NCBI GenBank assembly: GCA_964485635.1
Contig: CAZAJS010000006.1
Span: 1 to 34,542, forward strand
Origin: CAZAJS01 sp964485635
GTDB lineage: Bacteria; Pseudomonadota; Gammaproteobacteria; Francisellales; Francisellaceae
DNA: 34,542 bases
Direction: 5' to 3'
Part shown: piece by piece, positions 25,285 to 32,325 of the stretch
How the letters are laid out: each line of letters starts with the position of its first letter
How positions within the stretch are numbered: position 1 is the first letter of the stretch
Translations under genes and position numbers: made by a program
The notes under the pieces: model-generated
What the model saw: the letters and a program-made list of their open reading frames with translations, nothing else
Databases searched by the model: none
Told to the model about the DNA's origin: nothing

Positions 25285-25890
25285 ATGCGACGACCGATCC
25301 AAGACTTGGCTCATTTTTTAAGCCGAAAGCGCTTTAAATGTGCTTTGCTGCTCGGATTAACAGAGGCTGAATGTGATGTGTTGCCGTGTGTTTTTCAGTC
25401 CTATTATCTGACGAATGGGTTTATTCATCGTGATCAAGTGCCTGATCGGTGTCGTTTTAGTCCTGATGCATGGCCTTTTTTGCCGGGCAGTTTTGATTTA
25501 ATTGTTTTATCTGATGGATTAGCCGGCAAACAGTGGATGGATATTTTACAGCAAGCTGTTTGGATGTTAGCACCTGGAGGAAACCTTATCATTCTAGAAA
25601 GTGGGCAAACTTATCGACGCAAGGTCGCAGATGTCAATTTAGTCATTGAGCGCCATTTACCGATGGTGCAAACAAAACAATGGCATTATGAAACATGGCA
25701 GTGGTCGAATATTCGAACTTGGTTATTACCTTTATTCCCCAGCTTAGCCGTGGCATATACCAGTGTTTATCATAAACAATCTCTCGATCCCATTTCAGTT
25801 GATCATAATAGACAGCCGGTTACGGCTGAAGCACCATTACAGCCAGTTGCCACGTACCAACAAAAAATGACAATATTAAAAGGTAAATAA
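25285..25890 (+). CDS. YafS-like methyltransferase-fold protein, degenerate SAM site
   Basis: A 201-aa protein placed directly before rnhA, as yafS is in enterobacteria. The middle is methyltransferase-like: FLPGSFDLIVLSDGLA (about 67-82) matches motif II-IV and WMLAPGGNLIILESG matches motif V-VI. The region where glycine-rich motif I should lie reads CALLLGLTEAECDVLP, without the GxGxG pattern, so SAM binding is doubtful. The C-terminal third is basic and unrelated to anything I recognise. I prefer the ATG at 25285, since AAAGG lies 9 bases before it; the ATG at 25279 leaves only 3. It is 2 bases from rnhA and probably cotranscribed. The substrate is unknown. Confidence 0.65.
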   Translation: MRRPIQDLAHFLSRKRFKCALLLGLTEAECDVLPCVFQSYYLTNGFIHRDQVPDRCRFSPDAWPFLPGSFDLIVLSDGLAGKQWMDILQQAVWMLAPGGNLIILESGQTYRRKVADVNLVIERHLPMVQTKQWHYETWQWSNIRTWLLPLFPSLAVAYTSVYHKQSLDPISVDHNRQPVTAEAPLQPVATYQQKMTILKGK

Positions 25891-25892
25891 AT

Positions 25893-26366
25893 ATGGATCC
25901 GATGGATAAAACCGTGACAATTTATACGGATGGGGCTTGTAAAGGAAACCCAGGACAAGGGGGTTGGGGGGCTTTATTATGTTATAATGGCCATGAAAAG
26001 GCTATTTATGGTGGTGAGGCGAATACAACGAATAACCGCATGGAATTAATGGCGGCCATTCAAGCATTAAAAGTGTTAAAAAAGCCCTGTCAAGTTGCTA
26101 TTTACACGGATTCGCAATATTTGCGACAAGGCATTATGACTTGGTTAGATCAGTGGATTGCCCGCGGATGGAAAACTGCTAGCAAAAGAGCGGTTAAAAA
26201 TCAGGATTTATGGAAACAGCTGGCACAATTGCGTCAAGAACACCAGATCCAATGGCATTGGGTCAAAGGCCATAGTGGTGATTATGGTAATGACCGGGCC
26301 GATGCTTTAGCTAATCAAGGGGTTGGATGTGGTGTGCTTTTTAAGGAGGCGGTGAATGGTCAATAA
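25893..26366 (+). CDS. rnhA: Ribonuclease HI
   Basis: Degrades the RNA strand of RNA-DNA hybrids such as R-loops and primers. The 157 aa carry the complete catalytic set: Asp13 (YTDGAC), Glu51 (NNRMELMAA), Asp73 (YTDSQY), His127 (KGHSG) and Asp137 (GNDRADALA). All are offset by +3 from E. coli RNase HI. AAAGG lies about 9 bases before the ATG. The end overlaps ansA by 11 bases and contains its AAGGAGG ribosome binding site. With rnhB, both RNase H types are in this window. Confidence 0.97.
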   Translation: MDPMDKTVTIYTDGACKGNPGQGGWGALLCYNGHEKAIYGGEANTTNNRMELMAAIQALKVLKKPCQVAIYTDSQYLRQGIMTWLDQWIARGWKTASKRAVKNQDLWKQLAQLRQEHQIQWHWVKGHSGDYGNDRADALANQGVGCGVLFKEAVNGQ

Positions 26367-27390
26367 AAAGTTATATGTGATTTATACCGGTGGAACGATT
26401 GGCATGGTCAATACATCAGAAGGCTATCAGCCCAAAGCTGGCTATTTAGCTGAACGCTTGACACAAATGCAATTGATGTACGATGCCCATATGCCAGATT
26501 ATGATTTGCAAGAATATGTTCCTTTAATTGATTCAGCAAATGCACAACCCTCTGATTGGGTCACGATTGCAAATGATATTTGGCGGAATCAAGCTAAATA
26601 TGATGGATTTGTGGTATTACATGGGACAGATACGCTAGCATATACCGCTTCAGCTTTATCATTTATGTTAATGGGATTGAATAAACCCGTGATTTGTACT
26701 GGGGCACAAATCCCGATTTCTGAGCCCCGGTCAGATGCGTTTGATAATATTTTACATAGCTTAATCTTTGCTATGGACGCTCGAATTCACGAGGTCTGTA
26801 TTTATTTTAGTAAACTCTTATTAAGAGGCAACCGGTCAGTGAAAGTCGATGCTTCAGGACTGGGTGCTTTTGATTCGCCAAATTATCCAATTTTAGGACG
26901 CGTTGGTGTTGAAATTGAACTCTATCCTGAACGGTTATGGACGAGCCGGCCAAAAGCAAATCTTTTAAATCAAACCGCTACCTATGACGACGATTTGCCT
27001 AAAATTGCGATGCTAACCGTGTTTCCCGGCATGGATGCTAGTGTGCTATCTCATGTGCTGCAAACGCCGTTACAAGGTTTAGTGTTAAAAAGTTATGGAG
27101 CCGGCAATATGCCCCAAACTGCCGCAATGATGCAAACATTACAAGAGGCAACCCGTCGCGGTGTGGTCATTGTCAATTGTACGCAATGCATTAAAGGGCA
27201 TGTCAATATGGCTGCCTATCAAACAGCCCAAGGGCTTCGCCAAGCCGGGGTGATTAGTGGGGCAGATATGACGGATGAGGCTGCATTAACCAAATTATTT
27301 TGCTTATTACGTTTTTCTGGTCAATCAACAATAGAAATCAAAAAAATGTTAGGGCAAAATATCACTGGTGAATTGTCATCAACTACATAA
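26356..27390 (+). CDS. ansA: L-asparaginase I (cytoplasmic type)
   Basis: Hydrolyses asparagine to aspartate and ammonia. The 344 aa have no signal peptide, which fits the cytoplasmic low-affinity AnsA type. Active-site motifs are TGGTIG (11-16, Thr14) and HGTDT (89-93, Thr91 and Asp92), with Lys163 in the NRSVKVDA segment, the same positions as in E. coli AnsA. A strong AAGGAGG inside rnhA precedes the ATG, and the 11-base overlap implies coupled translation. Confidence 0.94.
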   Translation: MVNKKLYVIYTGGTIGMVNTSEGYQPKAGYLAERLTQMQLMYDAHMPDYDLQEYVPLIDSANAQPSDWVTIANDIWRNQAKYDGFVVLHGTDTLAYTASALSFMLMGLNKPVICTGAQIPISEPRSDAFDNILHSLIFAMDARIHEVCIYFSKLLLRGNRSVKVDASGLGAFDSPNYPILGRVGVEIELYPERLWTSRPKANLLNQTATYDDDLPKIAMLTVFPGMDASVLSHVLQTPLQGLVLKSYGAGNMPQTAAMMQTLQEATRRGVVIVNCTQCIKGHVNMAAYQTAQGLRQAGVISGADMTDEAALTKLFCLLRFSGQSTIEIKKMLGQNITGELSSTT

Positions 27391-27409
27391 TCAGTTAGAG
27401 GAATATCCG

Positions 27410-28099
27410 ATGCCAACAATTAGTCAACTTGTCGTTAAAAGTCGCCAATGGGCCAGTCAATGTTTAGAAAAAGATCCAAGCTATTTTCAAAATCTTGCCA
27501 AAGGTCAATCACCACAATACTTTTTTGTCGGATGTGCCGATAGCCGTGTCTCACCTTTACAAATTTGTGGATTAACACCGGGGGAAGTCTTTGTTCATCG
27601 AAATGTGGCCAACATTGTTAGCGGTCATGATACCAGCTTACTAGCGTCTTTAACCTATGCCGTGGATGTTTTACAGGTCAAACACGTCATTGTCAAAGGC
27701 CATTATTGTTGTGGGGGGGTTGAAGCAGCCTTACGCGCTCTTGATGTGGCTGATGTGGTGGATAATTGGATTCAGCCGATTAAGTCGATTTGTCAAAAAT
27801 ATCAGTCCTTATTAGCGGATGTGAAACAACAGTCAGCAGCAGGCCAATCAGAACAACGCCAATGGGATTTAGCCTGTGAATTAAATGCTATTGAGCAAGC
27901 GGCTATGATTTCAGTGATGCCACCGGTGCGCAAAGCTTGGAAGCGCGGTCAGCCCTTAACTGTCACGGCCATGGTTTATAATTTAGCACAAGGGCAATTA
28001 ATTCCCTTAAGCCAAGAAATTGCTCAGCCACTTGATTTAGCAGAATTCATTGATCAGTCAGTTGCTAATGTTCAAAAGCGCTGGGGGCTACCACGTTAA
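27410..28099 (+). CDS. can: Beta-class carbonic anhydrase
   Basis: Interconverts CO2 and bicarbonate, supplying bicarbonate for carboxylases. The 229 aa carry the zinc ligands Cys42 (GCADSRV), His98 and Cys101 (KGHYCCGG) and the Asp44/Arg46 dyad, at the same numbers as E. coli Can. I use the ATG at 27410, preceded by AGAGGA; an in-frame ATG at 27368 lies within the ansA end and adds 14 atypical residues. It follows ansA by 19 bases and probably ends the transcript; no clear terminator follows. Confidence 0.95.
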   Translation: MPTISQLVVKSRQWASQCLEKDPSYFQNLAKGQSPQYFFVGCADSRVSPLQICGLTPGEVFVHRNVANIVSGHDTSLLASLTYAVDVLQVKHVIVKGHYCCGGVEAALRALDVADVVDNWIQPIKSICQKYQSLLADVKQQSAAGQSEQRQWDLACELNAIEQAAMISVMPPVRKAWKRGQPLTVTAMVYNLAQGQLIPLSQEIAQPLDLAEFIDQSVANVQKRWGLPR

Positions 28100-28120
28100 T
28101 TAGCCCATCGCATTGACCTT

Positions 28121-28729
28121 TTAAAATAAAAAATAATTTTTTTTATATAATAAAAAATAAAAAATAAAAAATACCATAGCATTTGCCAACATAAGCAGAC
28201 CTTCAAATAATAAATAATCTGGTGTGACTAGCACAATGGCTTCGTTATGCGGATAAATAAACAGCAACTCCATGGCCTGAAAAATTGACAAAACGGCATA
28301 TAAAAAACAAATACATGCTTTAAATGAAAAAGGTTTAAAAAGACTTAAGATGGCCACAAGCGCAATGGAAAAGTGCATGAAACCGATATCTGTAAATAAT
28401 GCTGTATGCGCGTTGGTGATATGAAAATGTGCCATATATTGATGATTAAAGCTGTAAAAAAAGCCATTAATCAGGCTAATCATTAATGCATGCACGCCAA
28501 TATAATAATTAGAAAATAATTTGAGTCGATCTTGGTGTGGGAAAATAACAGCCTGAATGCCTGCCCAGATTAATGGGGCGATAAGCAATAAAAGTAATAA
28601 AACACCAGAAATCATTAATATAAACTCCATTGTTAGGTTATCAATTCGATGATGGTAATATGTCAAGACAGCCCTTAATATGCCATAAATTGTGATGATA
28701 ATAAATCTGTTTTGTTGAAATTGTCGCAT
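28121..28729 (-). CDS. Unrecognised polytopic membrane protein
   Basis: A 202-aa hydrophobic protein with about five or six membrane segments (near 8-24, 36-62, 75-93, 114-131, 137-159 and 171-195). It has short polar loops and several histidines near the middle (FNHQYMAHFHITNAHTA). I do not recognise the family. Starts are uncertain: ATG at 28729, a downstream ATG at 28630 that would drop the first segment, or TTG at 28744; none has a good Shine-Dalgarno. The last 20 residues are encoded by very AT-rich sequence with a 7-base tandem repeat. It is alone on its strand, convergent with can and divergent from tig. Hydrophobicity and length make a real gene likely. Confidence 0.65.
   Translation of the reverse strand: MRQFQQNRFIIITIYGILRAVLTYYHHRIDNLTMEFILMISGVLLLLLLIAPLIWAGIQAVIFPHQDRLKLFSNYYIGVHALMISLINGFFYSFNHQYMAHFHITNAHTALFTDIGFMHFSIALVAILSLFKPFSFKACICFLYAVLSIFQAMELLFIYPHNEAIVLVTPDYLLFEGLLMLANAMVFFIFYFLLYKKNYFLF
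28151..28172. repeat. Three tandem copies of TAAAAAA inside the membrane protein 3' end
   Basis: A 7-base unit repeats perfectly three times and is followed by T. It encodes part of the last membrane segment on the minus strand. Because the unit is not a multiple of three, gain or loss of one copy would shift the reading frame of the C terminus. Confidence 0.7.
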
Positions 28730-28775
28730 TAAAATGCTAGACAATTATGTTTTGACCTTATAGAATTTTTACGAT

Positions 28776-28799
28776 ACCGTTTACGACGGTTTACACCGT
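28776..28799 (+). promoter_or_regulatory. Interleaved inverted repeats upstream of tig
   Basis: Three 5-base half-sites alternate: ACCGT, 5-base spacer, ACGGT, 4-base spacer, ACCGT. The middle one can pair with either neighbour. They lie 59-82 bases before the tig start, downstream of a TTGACC (28752-28757) with no good -10. This could be an operator or a switchable RNA hairpin. Confidence 0.4.
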
Positions 28800-28857
28800 T
28801 GTTATTTAAATAGGTGAACGTAGTCAAGAGTAACCGCAAATTCTGAAAGGAAGAACA

Positions 28858-30174
28858 ATGCAAGTAACATTGAAAGAACAAAAAGGCATTCATCGTCAAT
28901 TAGGAATTGAAATTCCTGCTGAAAAAATCGATCCAGAAGTTGAAAAGCGTCTTAAAAAAATCGCAAAAACTGCGAAAATTGATGGATTCCGCCCAGGGAA
29001 AGTACCGGTTTCATTTATTCGCCGTAAATATGGCGAGCAAGTTCGCCAAGAAGTATTATCGGATTTATTGCCGAATACTTACCAGCAAGCCATCCAAGAC
29101 CATGGCCTTCAAGCTGTGGGCGTTGAAATTGATATGCAACAAAATGAAACAGGCAAGCCAGTTGTATTTGATGCAAATGTCGAAGTTTTGCCAGAAATGC
29201 AAATCGATGATTTATCACAAATGCAAGTTGAAAACCCGGTTGTTGAATTTGGTGATCAGCAAGTTGAGCAAATGGTACATAATTTGCGTAAGCAGCTAGC
29301 AACGTGGCATGATGTGACTGATCGTCCGGCACAACAAGATGATAAAGTCAAGGTCGATTTTACTGGTTATGTGGATGGTGAAACCTTTGATGGTGGCCAA
29401 GGACAAGATGTTGAGCTAACCCTCGGGTCAGGCCAAATGATTGCTGACTTTGAGCAAGGAATTGAAGGCATGACAGTCGGACAGGAAAAAACGATTGCCG
29501 TTGAATTCCCTGAAGACTATAATCAAGAATCGCTTGCAGGTAAAGCCGCTGAATTTAAAGTGACACTTAATAGCATTCAAGCCCCTGAGCTGCCAGAAAT
29601 TGATGAAGCATTTGTCGCTAAGCTTGATATTAAAGGCGGTGTGGATGATTTTTATCATGAAATCAAAGAAAATATGGCTCGTGAATTAAACAATGCTAAA
29701 CGTCGTAAAATGAAAGACAGCGTTTTTGAAGCCTTAAGCAACCATGTTGATGTACAATTGCCTAAAGCGCTTGTGCAACGTGAAATCAAAAATGCCAAGC
29801 AAGACTTATTGAAGCGCATGGGTGGACAAAATGCTCAATTAAACGTTGATGATTTGCCAGATAATTTATTTGAAGAGCAAGCAAAATCGCGTGTTAAACT
29901 TGGCTTAATCATGAATCATTTGATTGACACGCAAGCATTTGAAGCAGATGATGAAAGTGTTAATGCCATGATTGAAGAAATGGCAGCTGTTTATGAAGAT
30001 GCCGATGAATTCCGTCAGCATATTCAGTCAAATGAAAAAGAGCTTGAGCAAATTAAAAATGCTGTGATTGAGAACAAATTAGTTGACTGGGTGATGTCAC
30101 AAGCACAAGTGCAAGATAAAGAGCATGACTTTTTTGAACTAGTTCGTCAAACCATGCCACAACAACAGCAGTAA
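28858..30174 (+). CDS. tig: Trigger factor
   Basis: Ribosome-associated chaperone and peptidyl-prolyl isomerase that meets nascent chains. The N-terminal ribosome-binding domain carries the signature GFRPGKVP (43-50). The FKBP-type isomerase domain covers about 150-245 (VKVDFTGYVDGETFDGG). A helical C-terminal domain ends in a Gln-rich PQQQQ. The length of 438 aa is typical. A GAAAGGAAG Shine-Dalgarno precedes the ATG. It heads the tig-clpP-clpX-lon cluster. Confidence 0.97.
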   Translation: MQVTLKEQKGIHRQLGIEIPAEKIDPEVEKRLKKIAKTAKIDGFRPGKVPVSFIRRKYGEQVRQEVLSDLLPNTYQQAIQDHGLQAVGVEIDMQQNETGKPVVFDANVEVLPEMQIDDLSQMQVENPVVEFGDQQVEQMVHNLRKQLATWHDVTDRPAQQDDKVKVDFTGYVDGETFDGGQGQDVELTLGSGQMIADFEQGIEGMTVGQEKTIAVEFPEDYNQESLAGKAAEFKVTLNSIQAPELPEIDEAFVAKLDIKGGVDDFYHEIKENMARELNNAKRRKMKDSVFEALSNHVDVQLPKALVQREIKNAKQDLLKRMGGQNAQLNVDDLPDNLFEEQAKSRVKLGLIMNHLIDTQAFEADDESVNAMIEEMAAVYEDADEFRQHIQSNEKELEQIKNAVIENKLVDWVMSQAQVQDKEHDFFELVRQTMPQQQQ

Positions 30175-30218
30175 TATGAATTTATTTGCAAGCTAAGTCA
30201 ATAGAGTCAACTGTCTAC

Positions 30219-30241
30219 AAAAGCCACCTCATGTGGCTTTT
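30219..30241 (+). terminator. Hairpin between tig and clpP
   Basis: AAAAGCCAC pairs perfectly with GTGGCTTTT over a 5-base loop, but no T-run extends beyond the stem. It is probably a Rho-independent terminator with read-through, allowing clpP to be transcribed at a different level from tig. Confidence 0.7.
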
Positions 30242-30277
30242 GTTAGTCATAAGCGATAATAAAAGGAATTTTCTAAT

Positions 30278-30895
30278 ATGATCGAAAATAATTTAGTCCC
30301 AATGGTTGTCGAGCAAACGGCTCGCGGTGAACGCTCATTTGATATTTATTCACGCTTATTAAAAGAACGGATCATCTTTTTAAATGGGGAAGTCAATGAT
30401 CAAACTGCTAATCTTGTTATAGCCCAATTGTTGTTTTTAGAATCCGAAGATCCGAATCAAGATATTCATTTTTATATTAATTCACCTGGCGGGTCAGTTA
30501 CCGCTGGTATGGGATTGTATGATACTATGCAATTTATTAAACCAGATATTAATACCATTTGTACTGGATTAGCGGCAAGTATGGGCGCTGTTTTGCTTGC
30601 CGCTGGCACTTCTGGCAAACGCTTTAGTCTCCCAAGCGCTCAGATCATGATTCATCAACCTTTAGCCGGTTTCCAAGGACAAGCCTCAGATATTGAAATT
30701 CATGCGAATAATATTTTGCGCATTAAAGAGCGTTTAAACCATGTATTAGCCCATCATACAGGCCAGCCTTATGAACAAGTTGTTAAAGATACTGACCGAG
30801 ATAATTTTATGATGGCCGATGAAGCAAAAAATTATGGACTCATTGACAAAGTGATTAGCACACGCAGTGCAGTAACCGCTAGCAAGGAAACATAA
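30278..30895 (+). CDS. clpP: ATP-dependent Clp protease proteolytic subunit
   Basis: Serine peptidase that forms the 14-mer chamber used with ClpX or ClpA. The catalytic triad is visible as Ser101 (GLAASMGAVLL), His126 (MIHQPLAGFQGQ) and Asp175 (DTDRDNF). The 205 aa include a short N-terminal part, with the conserved LVPMVVEQTARGERSFDIYS start of the mature region. AAAAGGAA lies about 10 bases before the ATG. A 120-base gap separates it from clpX. Confidence 0.97.
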   Translation: MIENNLVPMVVEQTARGERSFDIYSRLLKERIIFLNGEVNDQTANLVIAQLLFLESEDPNQDIHFYINSPGGSVTAGMGLYDTMQFIKPDINTICTGLAASMGAVLLAAGTSGKRFSLPSAQIMIHQPLAGFQGQASDIEIHANNILRIKERLNHVLAHHTGQPYEQVVKDTDRDNFMMADEAKNYGLIDKVISTRSAVTASKET

Positions 30896-30910
30896 GCAAC
30901 AGGAATATGG

Positions 30911-30938
30911 CTTGAAAAGCTGATTAATGCCACAATAT
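30911..30938 (+). promoter_or_regulatory. Weak heat-shock-like element upstream of clpX
   Basis: CTTGAA (30911-30916, followed by AA) and CACAATAT (30931-30938) are 14 bases apart, the same spacing as the grpE promoter. The -10 part matches only five of seven fixed positions. A GGCTG/CAGCC stem-loop lies further on, near 30963-30980. Confidence 0.25.
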
Positions 30939-31015
30939 TTGTTGAAACAAGTGTGTCTCAATGGCTGGCGATTTTCAGCCTTGACGTGTTGAATCGAACC
31001 AATTAGGGAAAAATC

Positions 31016-32314
31016 ATGCCAAGAAATAAAAGTGGGCAAAAAACTCATGAAAAAATGCAATATTGTTCTTTTTGTGGCAAATCCCGGGATGAAGTAAAAA
31101 AACTGATTGCCGGTGGCAACAATGTCTTTATCTGTAATGAATGCATTGATCAGTGCCAACATTTAATTGAAAATCCAAATGATGATGTCGCCAGTGATCC
31201 ACAAGAAAATCAACCATTACCGCGTCCTGCTGAAATCAAACAACATTTAGATGATTATGTTGTAGGTCAAGATCGTGCAAAACGGACCTTATCAGTTGCG
31301 GTTTATAATCACTATAAACGTATTTATAAAAAGCATGAGATTCAAGACCAAGAAGTCGAGCTGAATAAAAGTAATATTTTATTAATTGGCCCGACAGGTT
31401 CTGGTAAAACGTTTTTAGCTCAATCATTAGCCAAAATGCTTAATGTTCCATTTGCCATTGCCGATGCAACAACGTTGACTGAAGCCGGGTATGTTGGGGA
31501 TGATGTGGAGAATGTCGTTCAAAAGTTATTACAAAGTGCTGATTTTGATGCCGAAAAAGCACAAAAAGGCATTATCTATATTGATGAGCTAGATAAAATT
31601 GCTCGCAAATCTGAAAGTGCTTCGATCACACGGGATGTTTCTGGTGAAGGTGTTCAGCAAGCATTATTAAAATTGATTGAAGGAACCGTGGCCTCTGTGC
31701 CGCCTCAAGGTGGACGAAAACACCCGAACCAAGAAATGGTGAATGTTGATACCAGTCATATCTTATTTATTTGTGGCGGGGCCTTTGCAGGAATTGAATC
31801 CATTATTCAGCAGCGTATGGAAAAGGTCAAAATTGGGTTTGGTGCGGATTTATCATCACGGATTGATGAAGATCAACATAATGCGTTAATGAAGCATGTC
31901 CAGCCGGATGATTTAGTTAAATTTGGTTTGATTCCTGAAATTATTGGTCGATTACCTGTCACGGCCGTACTTGACCAGCTTAATGAAGATGCCTTAGTAC
32001 GGATTTTAACAGAGCCTAAGAATGCCTTAATTCGCCAATATCAAGCCTTATTTGCCTTAGAATCCATTGAGATTGACTTTACCACTGAGGCCTTAAAAGC
32101 GGCAGCAGATCAAGCGATCAAATTAAAAACTGGAGCACGTGGCTTACGTTCTATTTTAGAAAATGCCTTATCAGATATTATGTTTGAGCTACCAAGCTAC
32201 GAAGGGGTCAGCCATGTTACGATTGATCAGCCAGTCATCGATGGGACCGGACAAGCACAATTGACTTACTCAGATGGGCGCCAAGAACATCTAGCGGTTA
32301 GTTATACAACATGA
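31016..32314 (+). CDS. clpX: ATP-dependent Clp protease ATP-binding subunit ClpX
   Basis: AAA+ unfoldase that feeds ClpP. The N-terminal zinc domain has Cys17, Cys20, Cys40 and Cys43 (YCSFCGKS...FICNEC). The AAA module has Walker A GPTGSGKT (125-132), Walker B IIYIDELDKIA and sensor-2 GARGLRSILE. The ClpP-docking IGF loop is present as VKIGFGADL. The length of 432 aa is slightly above the usual. AGGGAAAA precedes the ATG. The stop overlaps the ribosome binding site of lon. Confidence 0.97.
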   Translation: MPRNKSGQKTHEKMQYCSFCGKSRDEVKKLIAGGNNVFICNECIDQCQHLIENPNDDVASDPQENQPLPRPAEIKQHLDDYVVGQDRAKRTLSVAVYNHYKRIYKKHEIQDQEVELNKSNILLIGPTGSGKTFLAQSLAKMLNVPFAIADATTLTEAGYVGDDVENVVQKLLQSADFDAEKAQKGIIYIDELDKIARKSESASITRDVSGEGVQQALLKLIEGTVASVPPQGGRKHPNQEMVNVDTSHILFICGGAFAGIESIIQQRMEKVKIGFGADLSSRIDEDQHNALMKHVQPDDLVKFGLIPEIIGRLPVTAVLDQLNEDALVRILTEPKNALIRQYQALFALESIEIDFTTEALKAAADQAIKLKTGARGLRSILENALSDIMFELPSYEGVSHVTIDQPVIDGTGQAQLTYSDGRQEHLAVSYTT

Positions 32315-32325
32315 GGATTGAAACA

